From assembly GCF_014640615.1 (NCBI RefSeq), contig NZ_BMHH01000013.1, positions 63,820-127,819 of the forward strand: a stretch of DNA of 64,000 bases, read 5' to 3'. Shown here piece by piece: positions 22,062-30,392 of this stretch. The notes beneath the pieces are model-generated. The model ran no database searches, was not told the origin of the DNA, and saw only the letters and a list, made by a program, of their open reading frames with translations. How positions within the stretch are numbered: position 1 is the first letter of the stretch; each line of letters starts with the position of its first letter. The position numbers were made by a program, and so were the translations under genes. The stretch comes from Paramesorhizobium endophyticum (GTDB lineage: Bacteria > Pseudomonadota > Alphaproteobacteria > Rhizobiales > Rhizobiaceae).

Positions 22062-22895
22062 ATGAAAAGCCCCCGGCAAAAATCCGTTCTCCCCGGCTTT
22101 GGCCTCACCATGGGCGTGGCGCTGCTTTACCTTGTCATCATCGTGGCGCTTCCGCTTCTTGCGATGGTGCTGAAGACGGCGAGCCTTGGCTTTGCTGAAT
22201 TCTGGTCTATCGTAACCTCCGACCGTGCGCTTGCAACCTATCGTGTCACGCTGATGACGGCGGCAATCGCGACGCTGATCAATGCCGGGTTCGGGCTGCT
22301 GCTGGCCTGGGTGCTCGTGCGCTATGATTTCCCGGGCAAGCGGTTGATCGATGCGATTGTCGACCTGCCATTCGCGCTTCCGACGGCAATTGCCGGGCTG
22401 GCGCTGGTGACGGTGTTCTCGCGCAATGGCTGGTTCGGCCAGTTTCTTGAGCCAATGGGCCTCAAGGTGGCCTATGCGCCGCTGGGCATTGCCATCGCCA
22501 TGGCGTTCACCAGCGCGCCCTTCGTCATCCGCACCGTGCAGCCGGTGCTGGAGGATCTGTCCGACGATGTGGAGCAGGCGGCGCAGACGCTCGGCGCGCG
22601 GCCTTGGCAGGTGTTCGCCCATGTTATCTGGCCGATGATCTTCCCGGCGTTTCTGGCAGGTGCGGCGCTGTCCTTCGCGCGCAGCCTCGGCGAGTTCGGG
22701 GCAATCGTCTTCATCTCCGGCAATCTGCCGTTCAAGACGGAGGTGACGCCGCTGCTGGTCTTCATCCGGCTCGATGAATTCGACTATCCGTCCGCGGCGG
22801 CACTGGCGATGGTCATGCTGATCGTCGCCTTCCTCATGCTCCTCACCACCAATCTCATCCAGGCATGGCAGCTCAGATATGCAGAGCGTAGCTAG
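22062..22895 (+). CDS. cysT: Sulfate ABC transporter permease CysT
   Basis: The 277-residue membrane protein has six predicted helices. 'FAEFWSIVTSDRALATYRVT' and 'DLPFALPTAIAGLALVTVFS' match CysT/CysU. The EAA loop 'EDLSDDVEQAAQTLGARPWQ' docks the ATPase, followed by 'ARSLGEFGAIVFISGNLPFK'. It forms the sulfate channel with CysW, whose gene overlaps it by 17 bases. The element between sbp and this gene may lower permease expression relative to the binding protein. Confidence 0.95.
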   Translation: MKSPRQKSVLPGFGLTMGVALLYLVIIVALPLLAMVLKTASLGFAEFWSIVTSDRALATYRVTLMTAAIATLINAGFGLLLAWVLVRYDFPGKRLIDAIVDLPFALPTAIAGLALVTVFSRNGWFGQFLEPMGLKVAYAPLGIAIAMAFTSAPFVIRTVQPVLEDLSDDVEQAAQTLGARPWQVFAHVIWPMIFPAFLAGAALSFARSLGEFGAIVFISGNLPFKTEVTPLLVFIRLDEFDYPSAAALAMVMLIVAFLMLLTTNLIQAWQLRYAERS

Positions 22896-23733
22896 TCTTG
22901 CTGTCGGGCGCCCATCCGCGCCCGCCCGTCCGCAGAAACGGGGCATCTGGCAGGTCATCCTGATCCTGCTGGCGGTCGGGCTTTCGGTGCTGTTCCTCGG
23001 CGTGCCGCTCTCGGTGATCTTCACTTATGCCTTCGGCAGCGGTGTTGAGGTGTTCTGGCGCGAGATCACCGAGCCTTCGACGCTTCACGCCATCTGGCTG
23101 ACGGTGCTGACCGCGCTTGTCGTCGTGCCGATCAACATGGTGTTCGGCATCTGCGTGGCGTGGGTGGTGACGCGCTTTCGCTTCCCGGGGCGGCGATTGC
23201 TCATCACCTTCGTGGAAATTCCGTTTTCCGTCTCGCCCATCGTGGCGGGGGTGATCTATCTGTTCCTCTATGGCTCGCAGGGGCTGCTCGGGCCGTTCCT
23301 CGAGGCGCATGATATGAAGATCATGTTCACGGTGCCGGCGATCTTCCTCGTCAGCCTGTTCGTGACCTGCCCGTTCGTCGCGCGCGAGCTTATTCCGCTG
23401 ATGGAAGTGCAGGGGCATGACGATGAGGAAGCGGCGATCTCGCTTGGAGCGTCCGGACTCCAGACCTTCTTCTACATCACGCTGCCCAATATTAAATGGG
23501 CGCTGCTCTATGGGGCGGTGTTGTGTAATGCGCGGGTGATGGGGGAATTCGGCGCGACGTCGATCGTCTCCGGCGCTATCCGCGGCAAGACCAACACATT
23601 GCCGCTTCAGGTGGAATTGCTCTTCAACGATTACAATACGGTGGGAGCCTTTGCTGCCGCCTCGACGCTGGCCGTGATTGCGATTGTGACGCTGTTTCTC
23701 AAATATATGCTGGAGCGCAAGGCGCATAGCTAA
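22879..23733 (+). CDS. cysW: Sulfate ABC transporter permease CysW
   Basis: The 284-residue protein has six predicted helices. Its EAA loop is 'EVQGHDDEEAAISLGASGLQ' and the CysW motif 'ARVMGEFGATSIVSGAIRGK' is intact. It overlaps cysT by 17 bases, so the two are translationally coupled. The usual third gene, the ATPase cysA, is absent: 21 bases after the stop begins the end of an unrelated minus-strand hydrolase gene. The ATPase must be encoded elsewhere or shared with another transporter if the system works. Confidence 0.95.
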   Translation: MQSVASLAVGRPSAPARPQKRGIWQVILILLAVGLSVLFLGVPLSVIFTYAFGSGVEVFWREITEPSTLHAIWLTVLTALVVVPINMVFGICVAWVVTRFRFPGRRLLITFVEIPFSVSPIVAGVIYLFLYGSQGLLGPFLEAHDMKIMFTVPAIFLVSLFVTCPFVARELIPLMEVQGHDDEEAAISLGASGLQTFFYITLPNIKWALLYGAVLCNARVMGEFGATSIVSGAIRGKTNTLPLQVELLFNDYNTVGAFAAASTLAVIAIVTLFLKYMLERKAHS

Positions 23734-23754
23734 TGGATGCGCATTGCGTAGGCA

Positions 23755-24306
23755 TCACTCCGCCGCCACCAGCGCAGGCTGGCGAAAGGAGGAGGTGAGG
23801 ATCGCGCCTTCAGGCCAATAGCCGAAGCCGCTGGCCGGGTTGATGTGGCCGGCGTAACCCAGATCGACGAAGCCGGAGCCCCAGACATCGCTGAGCGCCT
23901 TGGCCTTGGCATAGCTCATATATTGATCGTTGCGGCTGGCGACGACGATGGAGGGGAAGGGAAACGCCTCGCGGGGGATTGGCGCGAAGCTGGCAAATTT
24001 GCGATCCTGGCGCGTCATTCTTTCCGTATCGGCGGGGGCAACCAGCAGCGCGCCCGCCACATGGGCCGCCGACGGGCGGTTCGCCAGATGAGCCAACAGC
24101 ACGCTGCCCAGGCTATGGGCCACCAGAATGGCGCGCGGATGTTCCGTCAAATGCGCTTCCAGCACATGCAGCCAGTCGGAGAGAACGGGATTTTCCCAAT
24201 CTTCCTGCTCGACCACCTTCGCCGTGGGGTCATCGAGAAGCCATTCACGCTGCCAGTGACCGGCTTCCGATCCCCGGTAGCCGGGTATGATCAATGTCGT
24301 CGTCAT
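23755..24306 (-). CDS. RBBP9/YdeN-type alpha/beta hydrolase
   Basis: The 183-residue protein starts MTTTLIIPGYRGSEAGHWQR, the usual opening of the RBBP9/YdeN serine hydrolases. The nucleophile elbow is 'ILVAHSLGSVLLAHLANRPS' (Ser near residue 70), an acid lies in 'VVASRNDQYMS', and the His in 'YAGHINPASGFGYWPEGAIL'. These form a complete Ser-Asp-His triad. GAGGAAGTGG precedes the ATG; an upstream in-frame start adds 21 unmatched residues and was rejected. The substrate is unknown. It is convergent with cysW and seems monocistronic. Confidence 0.88.
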   Translation of the reverse strand: MTTTLIIPGYRGSEAGHWQREWLLDDPTAKVVEQEDWENPVLSDWLHVLEAHLTEHPRAILVAHSLGSVLLAHLANRPSAAHVAGALLVAPADTERMTRQDRKFASFAPIPREAFPFPSIVVASRNDQYMSYAKAKALSDVWGSGFVDLGYAGHINPASGFGYWPEGAILTSSFRQPALVAAE

Positions 24307-24456
24307 GCCACTTCCTCGTAATTCCAAACTGGCGCAAGGATAAGCGTGGTTATCGCAAGGATGAAGCAAAGGAGACCTATGGTTTCATAGGCTTTGGAAA
24401 CTATTTGCCTAATAATCGCGTGAACAAACGAAAATTATTGGAATAGAAATCCCAAG

Positions 24457-25416
24457 TTATTCTTTGCTAGCTAGTTTGTCTTTCTCCCGCAGGCGCAAGG
24501 AAAACTGACTCTTCTCGAAGAAGAGCACGACAACAAGCGAAAGTGCGAATGGAATAAGCAAGTAGAATAGCCGGAAGACAATCAGCGCAGCCAGGACATC
24601 GGCCTGGTTCATCTCAGGCAACCCAGTCAGAAACACGATTTCGAGTACGCCAAGACCGCCAGGCGCGTGGGACATCAGGGCGGCGGAGAAGGAAACGAGG
24701 AATATGCCGAGCACGATGAGGAAGCCGGGATTACCGGCCTCGGGCAGGGCGAAATAGATGATGCCCGCTGCGCCGATCAGTTCGACCGGGGCGATCAGCA
24801 ATTGCTGCCAGACGAGCTTCAGGCGCGGATATTCCAGCCGGAACTTGCCTATCTCCAGTGGGCGCAACTGCAGCCAGCTGCCGAAAACATAAAGCAGCAC
24901 CAGCAGGAGCATCAGCAGACCGATGCCGACCGCCAGGCCCACCGAGATCTCATCGTTGAAGCGCTGCAGGATTTCCGGCTCGATCAGGAGGACGATGCCG
25001 CTCAGGATGACGGTGCCCAGAATGAAAGTGAAGGAGCAGATGGCGATGAGAAGCGCCACTTCGCTGCCGGTGAGGCCGCGCGAGGTATAGGCACGGTAGC
25101 GCACGACCGCGCCTGACAGCATGGAGGCGCCGATATTGTGCGACAGCGCGTAGGTGGTGAAGGAGGTGAGGGTGATGAACGGCCATGAGATCCGCCTGCG
25201 CAGATGCAGGAGCGCGATGCGGTCATAACCGGCCAGCGCGATATAGGATACAACCGCAGACCCCGCAGCCAGGAGCCAATGGTGCAGGTTGATCGCCTCA
25301 AGGCTTTCCAGCACATCGTCGAGCGATATGCTGCGCAGTTCCCGATAAAGCAGCCAGGCCGATATGATGACCGCGCCGATGCCGATGACCGGCCAGATAT
25401 AGTCCTTGAACTTCAT
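24457..25416 (-). CDS. YbhN/UPF0104-type integral membrane protein (flippase/synthase-like)
   Basis: The 319-residue protein has about eight membrane helices. Its motifs 'SYIALAGYDRIALLHLRRRI' and 'TYALSHNIGASMLSGAVVRY', with the late 'LMSHAPGGLGVLEIVFLTGL', mark the UPF0104 family. These include YbhN and the transmembrane half of MprF-type lysyl-phosphatidylglycerol synthases, here without the aminoacyl transferase domain. Its likely role is in lipid translocation at the inner membrane. A longer frame reaching 25485 starts inside a repeat and was rejected. Confidence 0.88.
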   Translation of the reverse strand: MKFKDYIWPVIGIGAVIISAWLLYRELRSISLDDVLESLEAINLHHWLLAAGSAVVSYIALAGYDRIALLHLRRRISWPFITLTSFTTYALSHNIGASMLSGAVVRYRAYTSRGLTGSEVALLIAICSFTFILGTVILSGIVLLIEPEILQRFNDEISVGLAVGIGLLMLLLVLLYVFGSWLQLRPLEIGKFRLEYPRLKLVWQQLLIAPVELIGAAGIIYFALPEAGNPGFLIVLGIFLVSFSAALMSHAPGGLGVLEIVFLTGLPEMNQADVLAALIVFRLFYLLIPFALSLVVVLFFEKSQFSLRLREKDKLASKE

Positions 25417-25462
25417 GCCATACCTGCCCCAAGGACTTCCAACGAACGTTTGCGGGATAGTA

Positions 25463-25636
25463 CCCCCCTCTGTCCTGCCGGACATCTCCTCCTCAAGGGG
25501 GGAGATTGGCCTTCATCCATGCGGGCGGCCAATCGCTCAGTTCGCAGAATAGGTATGGCGAGCCATGCAAGTCGATCTCCCCCCTTGTGGGGGAGATGCC
25601 CGCCCTTCGACGAAAGCTCAGGAGGGCAGAGGGGGG
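25463..25636. repeat. Palindromic mosaic element, copy B (chimeric arm)
   Basis: The left arm CCCCCCTCTGTCCTGCCGGA and the CTCC/GGGG hairpins match the other copies. The right arm is interrupted by CCTTCGACGAAAGCTCAGGA where other copies have CCGGCAGG. That insert resembles the CCTTCGACAAGCTCAGGG core of the unrelated repeat at 50066-50430, so this copy looks like a mosaic of two families. Confidence 0.8.
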
Positions 25637-25665
25637 TGCGCGGCGCTTCCGTCAATACAACACCC

Positions 25666-27417
25666 CTAGCGAGGCTCGGCTTCATTATCGGCTTCGTCTT
25701 TTGTCGAGACATGGGAAACCATGCCGCGCGCGATCTCCCGCTCGCCCATGATGACGGCATTCGCGCCAAGATCGGTGAGATGCTGCGATTCCGCGTCGGA
25801 ATGGGCGCGGGCGACGATATCGATATCAGGATTGGCGGCGCGGGCCTTGGTGACGATCTGGCCCGCCTCGAAGGCATTGGGAATGGCGATGACGAGCTTG
25901 CGCGCGCCTGCCAGATTGGCGGCGGTCAGCACCTCGTCACGCACGGCATTGCCTGGAATATATTCCACGGTTTCACCGCGCAGCTTGCCGAGCTGCTTGT
26001 CGCCATCCTCGATGACGAGGAAGGGCTGTTCGGCCTCCTTGAGGGCCCTGCCGACGAGACAGCCGACGCGGCCATAACCGATAAGGACGGTATGGTCCTT
26101 CAGCGCGGTGACGGGCAGATCCTCGGGCTCATCCTCCTCCGGCTGGGGCGGCTGTTGCTCGGGCGCAGCGGGCTTCTGCCCCGGGGCGGGGCCAAAGCGT
26201 TTTTCCAATCGAGGTCGCAGCCGGTCGGTGGCGAAGAAGATGAGCGGGTTGAGCAGGATCGACAGGATTGCGCCGGCAAGGATGAGGTCGCGCCCCTCCT
26301 GCGGCAGCAGCTTCAGCCCGACGCCGAGTTCGGCCAGGATGAAGGAGAACTCGCCGATCTGGGCGAGACTTGCCGAGATGGTCAGCGCCGTGCCGGTGGG
26401 GTGGCCGAAGGCGCGGACGATGAGGAAGGCGGCGGCGGATTTGCCGACAATGATGATGAACAGGACGGCAAGCAGCGGCAGCGGATCGTTGATAAGGCTC
26501 GCCGGATCGAACAGCATGCCGACCGAGACGAAGAACAGCACGGCAAAGGCGTCGCGCAGGGGAAGCGATTCCTCCGCAGCGCGGTGGCTCAGCTCCGATT
26601 CGGCCATGATCATGCCGGCGAAGAAAGCACCGAGCGCGAAGGACACGCCGAAGAGTTTCGCCGCGCCGAAGGCGACGCCGAGCGCGATAGCGAGAACGCC
26701 GAGGCGGAAGAGCTCGCGGGAGCCGGTATGGGCGATGGCGTGGAGGACCCACGGGATGACCCGGCGGCCGACGACGAGCATGAGCGCCACGAAAAGCGCG
26801 ACCTTGCCGATGGTCAGGCCGATGACGCCCCAGATGCCAAGGCCGAAATGGGCGGCGAGCGGATCACCCGCGGTCGGGTTTCCGCCGCCATTGATGACGC
26901 TGGCGAGGGCCGGCAGCAGCACGAGCGCCAGCACCATCGCAAGGTCTTCCACGATCAGCCAGCCGACGGCGATGCGCCCGCGCTCTGTATCGATGAGACG
27001 CCGCTCCTGCATGGCGCGGAGCAGCACGACCGTACTCGCCACTGACAGGGCGAGGCCGAAAACGAGCCCCGCACCGATATTCCAGCCAAGCAGATGGGCA
27101 AGGCCCGCGCCCAGGAGGGTGGCGACGGCGATCTGCGCGATCGCGCCGGGGATGGCGATGGCCTTGACCGACAGGAGGTCCTTCAGGGAGAAATGCAGGC
27201 CGACGCCGAACATCAGCAGGATGACGCCGATTTCGGCCAGCTCAAGGATCAATTCCTGGTCGGCAACGAAACCCGGCGTATAGGGGCCGGCAATGACACC
27301 TGCCAACAGATAACCCACCAGGGGAGGGACACGCAGCCGATTGGCGATCGCACCGAAGACGAATGCCAGGCAAAGCCCGACGACGATCGTGGCAATCAGT
27401 GGTGTCTGGTGGGGCAT
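25666..27417 (-). CDS. CPA2 cation:proton antiporter with TrkA-N domain (YbaL/KefB type)
   Basis: The 583-residue protein has an N-terminal exchanger domain of about twelve helices (residues 1-400; 'FGVGLHFSLKDLLSVKAIAI', 'GWLIVEDLAMVLALVLLPAL', 'FALGAFFAGMIMAESELSHR'). A Pro/Glu-rich linker (about 408-430) follows, then a Rossmann TrkA-N domain ('TVLIGYGRVGCLVGRALKEA'). It exports K+ (or Na+) for protons, gated by nucleotide. The product ends in a hydrophilic tail. YbaL is the closest recognised type by layout; glutathione gating cannot be judged. It seems to be a single gene. Confidence 0.92.
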   Translation of the reverse strand: MPHQTPLIATIVVGLCLAFVFGAIANRLRVPPLVGYLLAGVIAGPYTPGFVADQELILELAEIGVILLMFGVGLHFSLKDLLSVKAIAIPGAIAQIAVATLLGAGLAHLLGWNIGAGLVFGLALSVASTVVLLRAMQERRLIDTERGRIAVGWLIVEDLAMVLALVLLPALASVINGGGNPTAGDPLAAHFGLGIWGVIGLTIGKVALFVALMLVVGRRVIPWVLHAIAHTGSRELFRLGVLAIALGVAFGAAKLFGVSFALGAFFAGMIMAESELSHRAAEESLPLRDAFAVLFFVSVGMLFDPASLINDPLPLLAVLFIIIVGKSAAAFLIVRAFGHPTGTALTISASLAQIGEFSFILAELGVGLKLLPQEGRDLILAGAILSILLNPLIFFATDRLRPRLEKRFGPAPGQKPAAPEQQPPQPEEDEPEDLPVTALKDHTVLIGYGRVGCLVGRALKEAEQPFLVIEDGDKQLGKLRGETVEYIPGNAVRDEVLTAANLAGARKLVIAIPNAFEAGQIVTKARAANPDIDIVARAHSDAESQHLTDLGANAVIMGEREIARGMVSHVSTKDEADNEAEPR

Positions 27418-27540
27418 ATGCGGATAGGCCTCCTATGGTTTCGTGTTGGTGCTCATGTCGCTGTGAAGCAGCGGGTGGGGACGGTCGGCGCACGGTCCTG
27501 AGACGTTCCGGATTTTCCGGACAAGACCATGTAATTCCCC

Positions 27541-27580
27541 GAAAAATCCGCCATCTCTCCCCGCGTTGGGGGAGAGATGG
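27541..27580 (-). terminator. Rho-independent terminator of secDF
   Basis: CCATCTCTCCCC (27551-27562) pairs with GGGGAGAGATGG (27569-27580), a perfect 12-bp stem. On the minus strand it is followed by CGGATTTTTC. It lies eight bases past the secDF stop. Confidence 0.85.
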
Positions 27581-27588
27581 GAACGAGC

Positions 27589-30117
27589 TTAACTCTGCAC
27601 AAGAGAGTCGCCGGACTGCTGGTCCTTTTTGTGGCGTTTCCACCAGTCGCCAAGGAACAGCAGGATCGGCGCGGCGATGTAGATCGACGACGAGGTCGCG
27701 ATCACGATGCCGAAGATCATCGGGATGGCGAAGTTCTCCACCGCGCTGCCGCCCCAGATCGCCATGGGCAGCATGGCGAGGAAGGTCGTCATCGAGGTGA
27801 AGATACACCGCGCCAGCACCTGATTGATACTCATGTCGATGACCTCGCGCAGCGGCTTCGACTTATAAAGCCTGAGATTCTCGCGCATACGGTCGTAGAC
27901 CACCACCTTGTCGTTCACCGAGTAGCCGATGATGGTCAGCAGCGCGGCAATGGCTGTCAGGTTGAAGTCGAGCCCGGTCAGCGCGAAGAAGCCAACCATC
28001 TTGGTGGTGTCGAGGATGAGCGTGGCGATGGCGCCGAGCGCGAAGAACCACTCGAACCGCCACCAGATGTAGAACAGCATGGCGATGGCGGCCAATGTCA
28101 CCGCGATGATGCCGGAACGCGCCAGCTCGCCGCTGACCTTCGGGCCGACCACCTCGGTGCGCTCGATCTTCACGCCGGGGAAGAGCTTCTCGACCGAGGC
28201 GCGAACCTGCTCGACCGCAGCCGTCTGCGCCTGCTCGCCGCCGGCCTGGCGCTGGACGCGGATAAGCACGCTGTTGGGGCCGCCGATGTTCTGCAGCACC
28301 ACCTCGCCCAGATTGAGATTACCCATGGCGGAGCGCAACTGCGGCAGGTCGGCTGCCTGCGGCGTGGTGATCTCCACCTGGATACCGCCCTCGAAGTCGA
28401 TGCCGTAATTAAGGCCCGGCTTGATGAAGAGCACGATGGAGGCGATCGAAAGCAGCACCGAAACGCCGATGCCGATGAAGCGCGCGCGCATGAACTTGAA
28501 GTTCGTTTCGTGCTGGCCGAAACTGATGAGCGGCTTGATGTCGAGCGTCTTGAGCTTCCAGCGACGCACGATCCACTGCATCATCAGGCGCACGAGGGTG
28601 ACGTCGGAGAACATCGAGATGATGATGCCGAGCATCATGGTGATGGCGAAGCCGCGCACAGGTCCCGTGCCGAGCAGGAACAGAAGGCCCGTCGCGATCA
28701 GCGTCGTCACATTGGCGTCGACGATGGTGGCGAAGGCGCTCTTGAAGCCCCTGTCGAGCGCCGCCATGGCGGAGAGGCCCTTTCGCGTTTCCTCCTTGAT
28801 GCGCTCGTTTATGAGCACGTTGGCGTCAACGGCGATGCCTATGCCCAGAATGATACCGGCGATGCCGGGCAAGGTCAGCGTCGCCCCGAGAAGGCTCAAT
28901 GCGGTGAAGGTGAAGATGGTGTGGAGCAGCAGCGCCAGATTGGCGATAAGGCCCCAGAAGCCATAGAGAGCGACGATGAAGAGCGCCACCAGGATGAAGC
29001 CGGCGATGCCGGTGTAGAGGCCCATCTTGATGGAGTCGGCGCCCAGATCCGGGCCCACAGTGCGCTCCTCCACCACTGTAAGCGGCGCGGGCAGGGCGCC
29101 CGCGCGCAGGAGCGCGGAGAGAGTCACCGTGTCCTCGACCGTGAAATTGCCTGTGATCTGGCCGGAGCCGCCCGTGATCGGCTCGCGGATGACGGGCGCG
29201 CTCAGCACCTTGCCGTCGAGGACGATGGCGAAGGGCTTGCCTACGTTCTTGCTGGTGATGTCGGCGAACTGGCGCGCGCCGACGCTGTCGAACCGGAACG
29301 AAACCATCGGCTGGCTGGAGTTCGGGTCGAAACCGGCGCGGGCGTCTGTCAGCCGCGAGCCGTCGAGCGCCACCTGGTCGTCGATGGGGTATTTGATATT
29401 GGGATCCTTGGCATCCGGCAGGATGCTGACGCCGGGAGGCGGCGGATCGTTCGGATTGGCGTCCGCGACCATGTGGAAGGTCATCTTGGCGGTGGAGCCA
29501 AGCAGCTGGCGCAACTGCGTCGGATCTTTGAGACCGGGAAGCTGGACGACGATGCGGTTGGAACCCGCGCGCTGGATCGACGGTTCGGCGACGCCGACCT
29601 GGTCGACGCGGCGGCGGATGATTTCGAGGCTCTGCTGCACCGCATTGTCGAGACGGTAGCGTTCACCGGCTTCCGTCAGCGCCATGATGATCTGATTGCC
29701 GTTGGCGGTGATGTCGATATCGTTGGCGGGGGTGCCGAAGCCAGGAGTGCCCACAGGCGAAACGAGCTGCTGAAGCGAGGTTTGCGCCTGGGTGCGCTGG
29801 GCCGCGTCGGGGATGTTCACCACCACCGTGTCGCCCACTATGCGGATCGACTGGGGCTGGATGCGGTCGGCGCGGAGCTTGGCGCGCGCGTCGTCGAGCA
29901 TCTGGCGCACGCGGTCTTTCTTCAGGCTCGCCTCATCGACTTCCAGAAGCAGGTAGGAACCGCCGCGCAGATCGAGGCCGAGCGTGACCTGGTTCTTCGG
30001 GAACCAGCCGGGAAGATTGGCCAATTGTTCCTTCGTGAACAGATTGGGCGCCGCCAGCAGGATGCCAAGCAGAACGATGATGCTGTAGGTCGCGATGACC
30101 CATTTTGATGTTCGCAT
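27589..30117 (-). CDS. secDF: Protein translocase subunit SecDF (fused)
   Basis: The 842-residue protein fuses SecD (about 1-515) and SecF (about 530-842). 'LGLDLRGGSYLLLEVDEASL' is the SecD D1 motif; 'GIAGIILGIGIAVDANVLIN' and 'YSVNDKVVVYDRMRENL' are the conserved SecD and SecF membrane motifs containing the proton-path Asp residues. Twelve membrane helices and two periplasmic domains are expected. It uses the proton motive force to assist Sec export. Fused SecDF is known from several alphaproteobacteria. yajC is not adjacent in this window; a divergent channel gene lies upstream. Confidence 0.97.
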   Translation of the reverse strand: MRTSKWVIATYSIIVLLGILLAAPNLFTKEQLANLPGWFPKNQVTLGLDLRGGSYLLLEVDEASLKKDRVRQMLDDARAKLRADRIQPQSIRIVGDTVVVNIPDAAQRTQAQTSLQQLVSPVGTPGFGTPANDIDITANGNQIIMALTEAGERYRLDNAVQQSLEIIRRRVDQVGVAEPSIQRAGSNRIVVQLPGLKDPTQLRQLLGSTAKMTFHMVADANPNDPPPPGVSILPDAKDPNIKYPIDDQVALDGSRLTDARAGFDPNSSQPMVSFRFDSVGARQFADITSKNVGKPFAIVLDGKVLSAPVIREPITGGSGQITGNFTVEDTVTLSALLRAGALPAPLTVVEERTVGPDLGADSIKMGLYTGIAGFILVALFIVALYGFWGLIANLALLLHTIFTFTALSLLGATLTLPGIAGIILGIGIAVDANVLINERIKEETRKGLSAMAALDRGFKSAFATIVDANVTTLIATGLLFLLGTGPVRGFAITMMLGIIISMFSDVTLVRLMMQWIVRRWKLKTLDIKPLISFGQHETNFKFMRARFIGIGVSVLLSIASIVLFIKPGLNYGIDFEGGIQVEITTPQAADLPQLRSAMGNLNLGEVVLQNIGGPNSVLIRVQRQAGGEQAQTAAVEQVRASVEKLFPGVKIERTEVVGPKVSGELARSGIIAVTLAAIAMLFYIWWRFEWFFALGAIATLILDTTKMVGFFALTGLDFNLTAIAALLTIIGYSVNDKVVVYDRMRENLRLYKSKPLREVIDMSINQVLARCIFTSMTTFLAMLPMAIWGGSAVENFAIPMIFGIVIATSSSIYIAAPILLFLGDWWKRHKKDQQSGDSLVQS

Positions 30118-30347
30118 ATTGCCGATCCGGTATGTCGCGCTCGCCCAATCCCGCGGATCGGCGTGCGCCGGTCTTCCAATTCCCTGTCAGGGATTCCCCT
30201 CTCCTTAAACACCCAATGGCCGCTGGACAAGAAAATATCGCTTGTTTCCGGCGCTTAAGCGGAATTTCTGCTATTCCGATTCATCCGTCTTACCTATATC
30301 TGACGCCATGATTGTGCCCGGTTTTGCTTGTGAAGGGTGATTTAGAC

Positions 30348-30392
30348 ATGGCGGCCAAGCGCCCGGCGGAAACTGGCGGATCGATAAATTGA
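30348..30392 (+). CDS. Possible 14-codon leader ORF overlapping the MscS start
   Basis: ATG at 30348 opens MAAKRPAETGGSIN and stops with TGA at 30390-30392. This overlaps the TTG start of the mechanosensitive channel gene (TTGA). GAAGGGTGA lies upstream. The channel frame has no ATG and no good ribosome binding site of its own, so translation may be coupled to this leader. Confidence 0.35.
   Translation: MAAKRPAETGGSIN

Noticed and set aside
25417-25485. Upstream extension of the YbhN-type protein (MSGRTEGG...)
   Set aside because: The extension is translation of the palindromic element; the same residues occur in other frames wherever the element lies.
25204-27045. 613-codon plus-strand frame opposite the antiporter and YbhN-type genes
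   Set aside because: It is a shadow spanning two real genes and a repeat element.
27577-30108. 843-codon plus-strand frame opposite secDF
   Set aside because: It mirrors the SecDF gene in a GC-rich region; its translation is full of Asp, His, Glu and Arg with no domain, while SecDF is unmistakable.
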